Position numbers and translations under genes: made by a program. A stretch of 64,000 nt of DNA, from positions 20,689,105 through 20,753,104 of the forward strand of contig OZ020523.1 in NCBI GenBank assembly GCA_963971425.1, written 5' to 3'. Positions within the stretch are counted from its first letter, which is position 1; each line of letters begins with the position of its first letter. A model generated the notes under the pieces. That model was not told the origin of the DNA. It did not search any database and saw nothing but the letters and a program-made list of their open reading frames with translations. Below are positions 20,161 through 31,590 of this stretch, piece by piece. Source of the stretch: Bryoerythrophyllum caledonicum. Its lineage: Eukaryota > Streptophyta > Bryopsida > Pottiales > Pottiaceae.

Positions 20161-21324
20161 ATAACATCCGGCCGGTTTTAGGGCTAACTTCCGGATCCGG
20201 GTGGGAACGACTTCCCACATGGCCCGCAGAAGGGCTTCCCTACAACTCTTCTCCGCCTCCAACACCCTGCTCCTCATCTTGGTCATGTCCAAGGTGAGCT
20301 TGGTGACCTTCTGCTCCATGGCACGGAGATCACCGGCTCCTCCAACCTTCTCCTTGACCGCATCAATCAATCCTTCCCGAGAAGGATTGCCTACCAAGCC
20401 ACTCACTTGCCCCAAGGTCCTATCCATGTCCTCCACATACACACGAAGGGCTTCAACCAACTCAGAGGCCGGGTAAGTCTTACCTCCAAGTTGAGCTGGG
20501 CCGGTGGCGGCGGCACGGATGGCGGCTCGGGTGCGGGTGGAGGGTGCTCCTCCATGTCTCTGCCTCTGGCGCTTGGGAGGCGGTAGAGCCTCCTCCTCTG
20601 ACTGCGAAGCACTACTCCCGCCCTCCGATCCTGGCTCTGACTCTGACTCCGTCCCATCAAACTTCTTGAGCATGAGCTGAGTTCCGTAAGCAATGTCCTC
20701 CTCCGGAGTAGTCTCTCTATAGTGATGATAGAGGTGGATCAAGAACGGACAGATGGGGGAGCGTTTGGCATTATTAATGCCCTTGACCAACCGGAGTACC
20801 ACCTCTCTCACGATGATGGCCCAATTCACCACTCGTTCTCCCAGGTAAGAGCCATACACGGTGTTGGCAAGGGTAACCGTGACTCTTGTAGGCTTCTCCG
20901 GGTACAAAATGGGGACAAGAAAAGAGAAGACCCTCTTTGCTCGGGGATCCGTGCAATCTTCCACGGCGTAACCGTTCTTGGCATCCTTGGTGCCAAACTT
21001 CCCCCTTGCATACTCCTCCTTCTTCAAGCTCGTCCACCCCGCTCCATGCCTTGGAAAGTCATACACTTCCTGCCATCTTCTCATTGTCCATCGGACCGGG
21101 CAAGCCCGGATGCTATCCCCCTCCGGTGGAGGTAAGGGGTCTTGCCGGAGCTCCTGCACAGTGGAATCAACCCGAAAACCCCAACAGAAATCTAGGAGAG
21201 AACGGCACCCCATCCGGACGAGATCGTCTTCAAGTTCAATGAGTTCCCCCGAGTTCTTGGGGATGGTGGGGGAGATGTCTTTTGTTGTAGTCATGGCCGG
21301 AGTGGAAGTTGGGTGGGTCGCCAT
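20161..21324 (-). pseudogene. Unit EC element protein, N-terminal half
   Basis: Starts MATHPTSTPAM at 21,324. The domain order follows D: M-G-C-R-S-L-L-D-F-C-W, W-Q-E-V-Y-D-F, D-A-K-N-G-Y-A-V, R-V-F-S-F-L-V-P-I-L-Y-P-E-K-P-T-R-V and P-I-C-P-F-L-I-H-L-Y. A Glu/Ser-rich linker with KRQRQR and the first part of the coiled coil follow. After 388 residues (...AGCY) the frame enters D, adds eight foreign residues and stops. With the 317-residue half at 15,567-16,526 the uninterrupted protein would be about 705 residues. Confidence 0.7.
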
Positions 21325-21427
21325 TCTCCTTCTTCCCTCAATCTGGCCGGGTTCTTGTTCCTTCAGGCTTTTTAGTTTAGAACCCCAGCCTGCCCTCTAG
21401 TCGCTCCCCGGCTCTCCCTCTCCCTGG

Positions 21428-21850
21428 CTACAGTGGTTCAAGGATCCGGGCTTGGGAGGTTTCGGGCCGACCTCCGGGCTGGAGGCTCTGGGCACAGCCT
21501 TCCGGGCTGGGCCTGTCGACTACAGTGGTTCAAGGATCCGGGCTCTCACCTGTTGCCTCCGAGCTCCTTTTGGCTTTCGGCTACCGGGCACAGCCTTCCG
21601 GGCTGGGCCTGTCGACTGCAGTGGTTCAAGGATCCGGGCTCTCACCTGTTGCCTCCGAGCTCCCTTTGGCTCTCGGCTACTGGGCACAGCCTTCCGGACT
21701 GGGCCTGTCGACTACAGTGGTTCAAGGATCCGGGCTTGGGAGGTTTCGGGCCGACCTCCAGGCTGGAGGCTCCGGGCACAGCCTTCCGGGCTGGGCCTGT
21801 CGACTGCAGTGGTTCAAGGATCCGGGCTCTCACCTATTGCCTCCGAGCTC
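21428..21850. repeat. Long GC-rich tandem repeat in the EC leader
   Basis: Four to five units of about 90-110 bp contain TGGTTCAAGGATCCGGGCTC and GCACAGCCTTCCGGGCTGGG, in two versions that alternate. Frames in all three phases stay open because of the repeat and the GC content. Confidence 0.85.
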
Positions 21851-21895
21851 CCCTTGGCTCTCGGCTACCTCTTCGGCCGCCGTCGCTCCTCGTTC

Positions 21896-22060
21896 CCTGG
21901 CAGCAGCTCGCCCTCCTCGTTCACAGCTCGCCCTCCTTGTTCACAGCGCGCCCTCCTTGTTTACAGCTCTCCCTCCTCGTTCACAGCTCGCCCTCCTCGT
22001 TCACAGCTCTACCTCCTCGTTCACAGCTTGCCCTCCTCGTTCACAGCTCATGTTGGTTTT
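21896..22060. repeat. 20-bp minisatellite in the EC leader
   Basis: About eight units of CTCGTTCACAGCTCGCCCTC are present with few changes. Confidence 0.9.
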
Positions 22061-22551
22061 CTGGTGGTTCCGAGGCTTGTGGGAAAAGGGGGGGGAAATT
22101 GACGAGTAGACGAGCCCTCAGCTCCTTGCTGTTTCTATTCCGAGCTCCCGGCCTGGTTCGATGCTCGGCCTACTTGGCTCTTGGTTGACCTCTCGTCGTA
22201 TGTTGTGTTTAAACGCTCAGGCGCCTTCCGGGCTAACCATGAGGTACCTTCCGGGCTATTGCTTGGGGCCGTCCGGGCCTTCTACTGGCCATGCACTCCT
22301 TTCCGGCTTGGGTTAACCTGGTTACCCCCGGTTGGGGTGGCCCGGTTACTCTTGGCTCGGTTGGGCTAGGCATGGCCCGGCTCCGGGCTTAGCGAGTTTA
22401 GTGGATTTACCACATCCTATTTTGGCGCTAATCTAAATACTACTAAAGCTTTATCTAAGGGTAAATTAAACTTCCAAACATAACCTATTTGGTACTACTT
22501 AAACTATTCTAGACTACTAACTAAAAAATTTTGAAAATTCGTGGTACGACA

Positions 22552-22556
22552 ACTTT
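22552..22556. repeat. Target duplication ACTTT, right side of unit EC
   Basis: Partner of 13,585-13,589. Confidence 0.75.
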
Positions 22557-22966
22557 CCATGCCTCAATCTATTGCTCTGTCTTCAGTGAGCATCAACTGT
22601 TGACGTTGTCTTCATGGTAGACGTTGGTATGTTTGTAGCTCGAGTCCAGGAACTATTGTTTCTGCGTAATTTTTTTAATCAGATGTTTGCCTATTCACGT
22701 GATTCCGCATTCTATTTGTCATTATATTTTGTTCATAGCATCTGCGATCATTTGCCCAATCTCCTCTCCTTTAACTGTTTTTCTATACTCTAGTGAAGGT
22801 GCCATTAAATTAAGAAGTTTAGACAAACATAGGATGAATTGTCCATAAGGTCAATTCATTGTCCAGTAGCTGATTCGAATATTTTGTATTCATGGTGATT
22901 GTGACAGCATGTGGAATCAGTACCTTTGACCAAGGATTGATGTGGGAAGGTTTGAACATTGGATCT

Positions 22967-22974
22967 TATATAAG
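22967..22974 (+). promoter_or_regulatory. TATA box of the acidic-protein gene
   Basis: TATATAAG is followed about 30 bp later by a region that would be the transcript start (near 23,000). If the MITE is removed, the leader to the ATG at 23,506 is only about 70 bp. Confidence 0.5.
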
Positions 22975-23043
22975 CAGGCTGAGGACCGCAAACCATCTCA
23001 GAAACTTAGTTATTCCCATTCGACTTTGTGTAGTTGTTGCTTG

Positions 23044-23479
23044 CACTATAAGAAACCCGTGTTTTTTGTGATATCTCCAAAAATTGTAGACGTTTCGCTA
23101 GACATCAACATTTTGAAAAGTGACATCTAGAAAAACATCAGAATTAACAGGACGTTGTAAAAAACATGGAGATGTTAGTTGGCAAACGTGGGCATGTTAG
23201 CTTCCTAACATGGGGATGTTAGCTACCACACACGGGGATGTTAGCTACCAAACATGGGGATGTTAGCAAGGACACGCGTAAATGTTGGCAGAAACGTTAA
23301 GGTAAACATTGTCTATGTTGAGTGCAATTTTTGCCATGTTTTTTGCATGTTTTGGTTGATCAAATTTTAGGTGATGTTTCGTGGACATCATCCCTATTTT
23401 TTTAGACATCATCCCTGTTTTTTTAGACATTTTTCTGCGTTTTTTGGAACATCACAAAAAACACGGGTTTCTTATAGTG
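23044..23479. mobile_element. CACTA-type MITE, 436 bp
   Basis: The ends are perfect 29-bp inverted repeats beginning CACTATAAGAAACCCGTG (23,044-23,072) and their complement at 23,451-23,479. TTG flanks both sides (23,041-23,043 and 23,480-23,482), the 3-bp duplication expected of CACTA/EnSpm elements. Inside are four to five copies of an ACRYGGGGATGTTAGCTACC-like subrepeat, typical of subterminal transposase-binding repeats. There is no coding capacity. It sits in the leader of the acidic-protein gene. Confidence 0.95.
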
Positions 23480-23505
23480 TTGCCATCAGTGTGTAGAGAG
23501 AGGAA

Positions 23506-23904
23506 ATGGACTCGAGGAAGAGGGATAGAAAGGATAAGAGATTAGAGATGAGAATTGCATCGCAGGTGGAAATTGATGTGAAGGCAATTCAGAAGGAAGA
23601 GGAGATTCACGAGAACGATGAGAAGGCAATTCTGAAGGAAGAGGAGAATGAGAACGATGAGATTCAGGGAAACGAGGAGGTTGAGGAGGAAGTGGAGGTC
23701 ATGAAGTCAAAGGATCAAGCAGTTGAAGATGAGGAAGAACATGACCCATGGTGGAACAAAAACGAGGAGTCTGACCGAGAGCGCACTTCGGATGATGATG
23801 TAGAGATTGCGAAGTGCAAGAGGCTGTTTAAATATGGTGACGACTCATCCAATGTCTCGTCAGAGTATGACTCGGACAATTATGCACTTTCAAGCTGGAA
23901 ATGA
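23506..23904 (+). CDS. Acidic charged protein of 132 residues, probable second gene of the DUF7869 element
   Basis: It starts MDSRKRDRKDKRLEM, with a basic N-terminus. An internal repeat follows (KAIQKEEEIHENDE / KAILKEEENENDE), then a long Glu-rich stretch, H-D-P-W-W-N-K and a Ser/Asp-rich end. No domain is recognised; the composition suggests a nuclear or chromatin-associated acidic protein, which is inference. A TATA box stands upstream and a palindrome array downstream, as for the DUF7869 gene. Removing unit EC places it about 2 kb after the DUF7869 gene on the same strand. The frame is intact. Confidence 0.55.
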   Translation: MDSRKRDRKDKRLEMRIASQVEIDVKAIQKEEEIHENDEKAILKEEENENDEIQGNEEVEEEVEVMKSKDQAVEDEEEHDPWWNKNEESDRERTSDDDVEIAKCKRLFKYGDDSSNVSSEYDSDNYALSSWK

Positions 23905-24149
23905 CTTAGACCCCTACAGATAGTTGGTTGTAGAATAGAGTCTTTTGTTTATGCACTCTAATGATCGTTGCAGAATAGAGCCTTTTGTATCTGCACTCTT
24001 ATGATCGTATAATCTTCAATCACAATGATGTTTTCTTCATTCAAATTGAAGTGTCACCGAGTTTGTTTTTGTCAATTATGCATGAGTAACAACTGTTTGA
24101 TTATGCTTAATCCTGCCGATTAATCGAACTATTTTGGGGTTCATCATTT

Positions 24150-24400
24150 TCAGGTCGACTCGACCTGAACAGATACTTTCAAATAAAATTCATATTCACG
24201 TGTACTTGACCTGATCATGTACTTTCATATAGAATTCATATTCACGTCAACTCGACCTAGACTTTGAGGTTCATCATTTTCAGCTCGACTCGACCTGAAC
24301 ACATGAACACATATAAAATTCATATTCACGTGAACTCGACCTGATCATGTACTTTCATATAGAATTCATATTCACGTCAACTCGACCTGGACATTTGCAA
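24150..24400. repeat. Second-type palindrome array (AGGTCGACTCGACCT)
   Basis: Six dyads or half-degenerate dyads of AGGTCGACTCGACCTG type alternate with an ATTCATATTCACGT spacer, with a period of about 65 bp. The core differs from AGCTCGACTCGAGCT by a symmetric base swap in each arm, so the symmetry has been kept while the sequence changed. Confidence 0.8.
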
Positions 24401-24440
24401 ATCGTAATTACTTTCAAATATGAATTGCCTCCTCCCATTT

Positions 24441-27400
24441 TAATGGACACTAGAACAAATCTTACTGTATTAAAATGAAAGTGCAGGTTTTCATAACATA
24501 TGTATATTCAGGTCGACACTAGCTTCGAATGTTATTTTGGGAGTCTAGGAAACTCCCAATCTAATGAATATGGTGTTAGGATAAAGGACCCTATCTTAAG
24601 TAGGACAAGCAATACCTTAGAGAATCAACCTTGGAATCCACTAGCAATACCATTGAATGGAGAGGACACAGAGGCCTGCAAAAACCTTTATCTTTCAAGA
24701 AGTATGCAAGTAGAATGACCAACATACAAGATGAGGTGATACATTATAATCTTCATGATGACTAAATAGAGCAACTGCATCGAAGGACAACCAATGATCA
24801 ATTACATATATTGCATTGTACATAATATGTTTGTTGATATCTAGAGTACTCTAAAATCCCTTAATCCTTTGAAGGAATATCTCCTCTACATATTACTTAC
24901 AGCTAAAAACACTTGATAGAAGCAAAATGAGATGCTCCAAAAATTTTGCGACTTCAAAAGAATAAGAGATTTTTATTTTATTTGTGGTGATACAAGGTCT
25001 GTGGCCCTTGAAAATGTGTGGCAATTTGAAAGCATGGTGTAAATTTTCTTTGTTATAATTGTTTCTTGGAGGCTTTTAATAGCCCGCCTCGAGCCTCTAC
25101 GGCTAGCCAAAGCGGCCCTCTAACAACACTAGCTCGTTCGGTCTTAGTGTTGTCAGTCGCCGCCGATGTGATCAATGCATGGTAGCCTCTCAATTGGGCC
25201 CTCTTCCACCCTGGTGCCCCAACCCACTACAGGACAATGGAGCTACTTTTAGTGTAGGGACAACAATGAAGCTACTCTAATTGTAAGGAGAATTCAGTAC
25301 ACTAAATGCCAATCCCAGTAAAATTTGAAACAAAACTGCTTTTACTTGTTGCCGATTGGTATACAATAGTCAATGGCATTTTCAAGAACATGATATTAAT
25401 GTATTAGCCGAGTTATGTCTCCAATACAAGTGGATGATGTGAATAGTTGTCTTATGAATAGTATAAGGAGCTCCCTCTTTGGCCGCCATTATGCACAATA
25501 GTTGCTTTCAAGTTAGCATTATAGTTATTTTCGAAAACATCATTTATGACATTTTCATGACATTTCATAGGTACTATATTTATTCCTTAACCCTTTAACT
25601 CTAGCTTGGCCATGGCGCGACCACAATCTACGACAATAATTAGGGCGCAAATTCTATTACTATTGTAGATCGTGGTTGTGCCATATCCATGCCGGCATTA
25701 AAGCGTCAAAGGTCCATGGCCTTTTTACACTCACAAAACATCATTGCTTGTAATGTGTTATAAATGAAAATAGAAAAAATAATTTAAAATCTTAACTAGA
25801 CAAACTTGTAGTAAACTTTTTACAAATGATGTGGATCAAATTTGGTTCATTAAGCCAAATGAATTGGAAAACTGTAATGTTTTTACATGAAAATATGTCT
25901 AAAATATTGGTTGTTGGTAATTTAGAATATAAATACTACAAAAAGAGCTTTCCCAATAAAATAACCTTTAATTGTAAAAAAATTTCACATAACCTTGAGA
26001 TGATATTTAGACATAAAATTTACAAGGAAATGTTTCAGTATTCCAAAAATAGATTCAATTTAATATTTATAGGATTTTGCTAAATAGGATCAAATGTATC
26101 AGTGATAGATAGCCATTCTTTAGGGGTTATTTGTTAACATAATTTGACATTTGGTATCTTTAGGAGTTATTTGAATGCTAAATAGGATCAAATTAATATT
26201 TACAGTGTCCATTCCCTTCATATTTCAATATTAAAGGAAGCTTTGGTTCCTTTAAATATTGAATTGTGAGTCTAAAATAAATTTGGTTTTCTCCAAGTCC
26301 TTATTTATAATTAGTATAGATTCAAAATAATAAGTGAATTAGACTCAGAATATTTCTACATTCAAATGCAACGTATAAATGGATTGCGGATTCTTCATTA
26401 ATTTATTGGAATATTCCAAATTTTCATCCATTTCAACTTCATTCATAAATATATGAATCAAGTGGAAACCAAATCAAGTGAAATTATGGCCCATCTATAC
26501 GTGCACTTTGCATTTAAAATAGTATACATATCAAGGTGATTATGTAAGATATTTTAAGTCTTGAAGTTTTATTTAAATTTGTCTCATGCCATTGCAAGGT
26601 ACTATTACTATTGCCTACACTTTGATTCAAGCAGAACTAGTATTGTTTTTCTTTCCTATACTATAACTTGAACCCCTAAAGGATTGTCGCTATGTTTCAC
26701 CAAAACCACCCTAAAATTACCCTCAACACAAAGCTCTTAGTCACAAAAATGCTCTTAGTTGTTGAGAGTTGTCAACATAAGCTCTCAGCCATAAGCTCTC
26801 AATTGTTGAGACCTTGTGTTGAGAGCATATTATGTTGATTTTTTTTTTAATTTTTATTTTTTTAATAAAAAATTTAAAATTTAAAAATAAAAATATGGAA
26901 TGAGTTTAAAACCTATATTTAAACAAAAATTGTATCCTAAAATTATGTATGTTTGTAATAGATATTTGCACATTATAGGCAAGTCTTTACAAACTATTAC
27001 ATCAACACTTTATTATAGAATTAAGTGTGAATTGGTGAGACCCACTCACCTCCCTGAGACATGGTTTGCTTTAGTTACTCCTAGTTTGGTTCTTACTCTT
27101 ACTACCAGTTTGGATACTCTTAGTTTGCTTTAGTTACTCCTAGTTTGGATTCTACCATGGAGTAAAATTAAACTTTAATTGATGACCACATGATCTAGAT
27201 TTACTTTCATCCAAGGGTCAAAAGTTGATTAGACTAGCGAGACTCTTCACTTACAGATTGGACTAGCGAGGTTGTTCATTATGAGAATTGTCCATCCAAA
27301 GGCTTCATTTTGGTATAAAAGCAAGTAGGTCTCTTGCCATATGCACTACTTACTTGTCTTCTTTGCAAGTACTTTTAGTTTGCTACATATGCAAGACTAG

Positions 27401-29560
27401 CTTTTAAGATTATTGTGGTGTGATGGTCGAGTTATGGAGAGGTGGAACTTTAATTAGAGGTCTAGTGGCTGATTCTGATTCTAGTGGTCCTCTAATTTAG
27501 ACGTGACATAATTTCTTCCCTTGTTTGATTGCATACATGGTGTAGGGTTTGATTTTTCTTGTAAGTTGTGACTGCAATAACAAGCTGTAAAGTACTGAAG
27601 ACACTTTGTTTACAAACATGATTCTAACTTTGTTTTGGTTGTGTTTATGGGGAGAGGTGAGGTCCTTTACCTCTGGAATTTTCTTACTATACTACACCAA
27701 CACTCAAGGATTGAATCTAAACCTGTACTTTTGGAGTTTCTGTTTATCTTTTGTTATTGTATATCTTGCTTTAGACAAACTTTCCTTCATACTTGGATTT
27801 ATTTGTCATTATAAAAAACGCATATGGTGATTGGTTGCTTTTTGGTGATAAGCATAATGTCAATAAATTGAGTATTTGCTTTATACAAGAGAGTATATAA
27901 ACAATGCTTTTACAATTGGATTGATTTGTTACTATATAGTCACTAAAAGTTTCTTGGTGATAATTACCATATGATTGGTAATGTGATGATACAAGAAAAT
28001 GTTGAAATATTACAAGTTTTGAGATTGGATTGATTTGGAATTGATTTTGGTAAGAAATCAAACAAAAGCTGCCCTACATACGGATGTCCCACCCACCCGC
28101 CTTTAGGGGTAAGAACTTTTTTTTTTGACTGAATCCTTCGTGAGAATCCTAAGTGATATCCAAGACATACGTTTATGTGCTATCCAAGATATTGATCACA
28201 GCAATAGTTCCTGGTTCATGAGACGTAGAGGAGAATTTTTCAGTTACTGGTGCTCATGTGCACATACCATTACATTCATGTCTGCACTTGCATCAAGAAG
28301 CCTTGCTCATGCTGTTGGTAGTGACCATAATGCCGATGTATTTTGTGGTAGGTAGAACAGGCGAGAGTGTTTCTTTTAGTTACATTAGGAAGGTGATTGC
28401 CATTTTGTATTTCAGTTTGGAAGTAGTGTTGCAAACACTAAATATCATCAATTTTTATTTTTTTCAAAATTTGTTTTATTCTCCTAATAGAACAAATTTT
28501 GAAAAAAATGAAAACTTTGATGAGTCTGAGCATTTTTATGTAAAATCAATGAGTGATGCCAAGAATTTTCCTTCACTCCTGCCCTCCTTAAAAGATTGTA
28601 CTATTAAGCTTTATGGTACCATGCCCAAGGCCCCAAGCGCCCTAAACTCTAGTTTCTAATGTTTGGAGCACCATAACTTTTTCCCTCTAAGTTCAGAGAA
28701 GAATATAAAATATCCTTGCAAAGCTAACTTGTATTTATGTTCTCAATAAAAATTTCAAAACTTATTTTTAATTTAGATATTTCAGAACTTGTGCAAAATT
28801 GATTTATATCCCGTTAGTACAAAATGTCCTTCAGGGGTTAATATTATAAGGCCGATGAGCTTTTCTGGCATGTGAGAATCTTCAAGTGATCTAAATCATG
28901 CATAACGACTATTATGGAATGAATACATTTCAACACAAAAATCTACGATTCCATTTCACGAGAACTCCTGTAGCTTGCTAATGCTTGCACTGATTGTCAT
29001 GGCTATGGTCTCAATAGATGCTAATCTTTCTCCACCTCTTAGTCATGGTCTAAAATTTCCTTTGAGGTGGCTTGTAGCACTTACTTCAAAGATTTTTGTG
29101 CCAGAACAACCCAAATATGGTTGTTCAATCTTAAAGGGTAAGGTAGAGTAGGTATTTCTTCACATTCCTACCAGCAACCCACATGGAGCTAAATCAAAAA
29201 ACGATCATTTGTATCTTTGCACACTATTATTTGAAAATTGATATGACTTAATTCTTGACAAACATTTTACAAAATTTTACTTCAACTATTTTCCTACAAT
29301 ATCTTTCAGGTTGGTAGAAACATTCATGATCTTGAGTAAGAAGTTACAGCTTTTAGTGAATATTTTGTAACAGTGACATTATTTATCATTGTTAGTGAAG
29401 TATTTTGTGGTCTCATATGCTGTTCAAGTGAAGCAAACACTATCCACTTCCGACCTGTGCTTCAATAAACTTGAAAACGATTTTCCACGAATTACCATAA
29501 TTACGCAATTTCTTTTCACATTGCCATTTCGTTAGAAGATATGAAGTCGCATCAGGCACT
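24441..29560. other. AT-rich spacer without recognised genes
   Basis: Short frames only. A GC-richer island lies at 25,080-25,240, a foldback at 25,584-25,715, and A/T-rich sequence elsewhere. Phrases ending GGGGTTA or CCTTTAAC recur near 26,120, 28,815 and 25,590, as in the long dispersed repeats at 39 kb and 61 kb. Confidence 0.5.
25584..25715. repeat. Foldback (imperfect inverted repeat)
   Basis: The left arm contains CATGGCGCGACCACAATCTAC. The right arm contains GTAGATCGTGGTTGTGCCAT, complementary to most of it. Outer bases (CCTTAACCCTTTAA / TTAAAGCGTCAAAGG) extend the pairing. It may be a small MITE, but no target duplication was identified. Confidence 0.45.
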
Positions 29561-30080
29561 GTATCAACTGTGAACCAGATCCGTGGCACATGCATCACAA
29601 AACGTCGACAAAGAAGTCTTCCATCTTATCAATGAAAAGTCAATGAGAAACAAAGAAATGACCAGTAATTTTTTCTTTAACTGTAGTAAGAGCATTGGCA
29701 CGTTGGATGACGCGCTCTGCCTCGTGGTTGACAAAGTCGAGAGGAGTACGCGGGCAGAACGCAACACTTTGACAGCAAATGAGAGCAAGGGCAGCCCTCA
29801 ACGAAGTTCCATGTCAGATCTTAACGAAGCTCCCATGTGCACATCCATGAACGCGGTATTTTACGCTCCTACATCGTACTACATAAAGCTCCAGGAAACG
29901 TTCGGTCATACATTGTATTCAACAACCTCTCATGCTCTGGATGATTCAACTGGGAAAGCGACGGGACTGATACTGAAGCTGGTGGAGTACGTGACCGGGG
30001 GGATTGATCACAGTGAAATCAGGTTCGACTGCTCGAGAAGCTCTTGATAGGCTTAGCGTGAAGACTAGACAACCAGTGCA

Positions 30081-31590
30081 ATGGATTTCAGACCAGTTTT
30101 TGTGCTGGCTGTGGTGATGCTGGCGGCACTTGCGCCAGCTCAGGCCGCGCGACATTCGCACATGAGGCGGTTCGATGTGCCGGCGTTGTTTGCGTTCGGG
30201 GACTCCTTGGCGGACGTCGGAACCAACAACTTTCTGCCGCAGGCCACGGCGAGGGCGGACTTCCCACCCTTCGGCAAGACTTTCTTCAAGAAGCCCACCG
30301 GACGCTTCACAGACGGCCGAAACGCCGTTGATTTTGTCGGTGAGCACTCTCAAGAGAATTCAGTGAGTTTGTTGAGTAGAGTCACGCTGGAGACTGCAGA
30401 CCTGACTGACGTTCTTTTTGTCGGATTGATCAGCTCGTGCATTGGAGCTCCCGTTCGCCCCTCCGTTTCTGCAGCCCCATGCTTCCTTCATTAAACTTCA
30501 AAGGCGCCAACTTTGCCTCCTCTGGCAGCGGCCTCCTTGATTCCACCAACGCAGGCGAGGTCATCACCGAGGAATATTCAAAAACCATGAATGTCCTAAT
30601 TATGTCCATTTTGGTCGCTTTCGGATTGTTCCACAAATTGGCTGACAAGTATGTATGCGACTACAGGTGAATCCGATGAGTGTCCAAGTGCAACAGTTTG
30701 GAAGCGTGAAGGCGACGCTGCAGCATCATCTCGGAGAACAGAAAGCGCAGGAGTTGGTCTCGAAGTCCATCTTTCTCATTCTGAGCGGCTCCAACGATCT
30801 GTCGAGCTTCCTCAATGACCCGGAGCTCCAGAGCCGAATGACTCCAGTTGATTTCATCAGTTCCGTCATCGAAGCGTACAAGCAGACTCTCCTTGTAAGT
30901 CATGAACGAGTTGCTCAAATCGACTGCTTGTATCCAATCACGCCACTTCAAGATCACTTTGGCCATAATTAATTGCATCCACTGATATCGATATTCCTGA
31001 AATGGATTAAGGGCAGGCGTTGCACGAGTCTGGCGCAAGGAAGGTGGTCGTGTCCGACATGGGGCCATAGGGATGCAGCCCGCTGGCACGGGCTTCGAAC
31101 CCCACCGACCCGGGAGAATGCGTGGAACCCGCCAACCAGCTCGCCGAGGGATTCAACGCCGCTCTCAAGCAGCTCGTGGTCGGGCTCCGCGCCTCACTGC
31201 CCGGGTTCAACCTCGTGCTCGCCACCAGCTTCGACACCGTCACGGCCATGATTACCAACGGACAAGCTTTCGGTACGTGCACCTCACACTCAATCATCTA
31301 GCTTCGTCGATTCCAATTCTATAGCTGAATATTCTTCGTCTTGCGCAGGCTTGGACAACGTGACTGCCGCGTGCTGTGGAGCCGGGTTCTTGAACGCGCA
31401 GGTGCAGTGCGGGAAGCCGGTGCCGGCGAATTTGACTGACGCAGTGGCGGACTTTAGCAAGCGGCCGTCCGAGTCGCTGTTCTGGGACTTGCTGCACCCC
31501 TCCGAGGTCGTCGTCAGGATCCTCTTCAACCTCTTGTTCACTGGCAATGACGCATACCCCATCAACTTGAAGGCCCTGGCGGATCTGTAG
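30081..31590 (+). pseudogene. GDSL-type esterase/lipase, five exons, disrupted
   Basis: Exons 30081-30339, 30434-30559, 30667-30894, 31017-31272 and 31349-31590 have GT/AG borders and compatible phases. Residues 1-22 look like a signal peptide ending AQA. Block I is F-A-F-G-D-S-L-A-D (Ser 42), the N-D block is S-G-S-N-D-L, and the C-terminal D-L-L-H-P supplies the Asp-His pair. The family hydrolyses ester substrates, usually in the secretory pathway or wall. Two breaks occur. One extra A at 30,493-30,495 shifts exon 2 between P-H-A-S-F-I and N-F-K-G-A-N-F. In exon 4 an in-frame TAG (31,068-31,070) stands where the family has Ile in G-P-I-G-C. Both lie in otherwise well-kept sequence, so a recent pseudogene or assembly errors are both possible. 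Confidence 0.85.

Larger units (their letters stand above)
16527..20161 (-). mobile_element. TGCA-ORF unit D nested in EC
   Basis: It inserted in the EC reading frame with duplication TAACA (or ATAACA). On the minus strand it starts TGAAAAATTG and ends ...TTCAAAATAAG, so the 3' end is not CA. Parts: about 440-bp leader, a 667-residue frame, the GATGGGGC...GCACCCGG motif, and a 1-kb 3' region ending near a GTGGGAACGAACTTGGAGCG block. No RT, integrase or LTR pair is visible. Confidence 0.7.
13590..22551 (-). mobile_element. TGCA-ORF unit EC (contains unit D)
   Basis: In plus orientation it begins TGTCGTAGTACG and ends CGTGGTACGACA, so the ends form a short inverted repeat of TG...CA type flanked by ACTTT. 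Without D it is about 5.3 kb. On the minus strand it has a 5' leader with GC-rich tandem repeats (21,420-22,060), one protein frame split by D, and a long 3' region with a 40-bp minisatellite. I see no paired LTRs, RT, protease or integrase. It could be a solo LTR carrying a gene, or a new type of element. Confidence 0.65.
8717..24440 (+). mobile_element. DUF7869 element, copy 2, interrupted by unit EC
   Basis: The element spans 8,717-13,589 and 22,557 to about 24,440. The two parts become contiguous when unit EC and one ACTTT copy are removed. Order: 5' palindrome array, DUF7869 gene, palindrome array, (EC), promoter and acidic-protein gene, then a second-type palindrome array. No terminal inverted repeats or outer target duplication could be identified. 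That 22,557-24,440 belongs to the element is inferred from continuity and from the related palindromes. Confidence 0.45.

Noticed and set aside
21433..22188. Three overlapping 190-250 codon frames
   Set aside because: Open only because of GC-rich tandem repeats; each frame repeats the same short peptide.
13590..22551. Paired LTRs in unit EC
   Set aside because: Compared the two ends by eye; only the short TGTCGTAS terminal inversion matches, with no long direct repeat.
29583..30047. 154-codon frame before the GDSL gene
   Set aside because: No domain, low-information composition; more likely upstream spacer of the GDSL gene.
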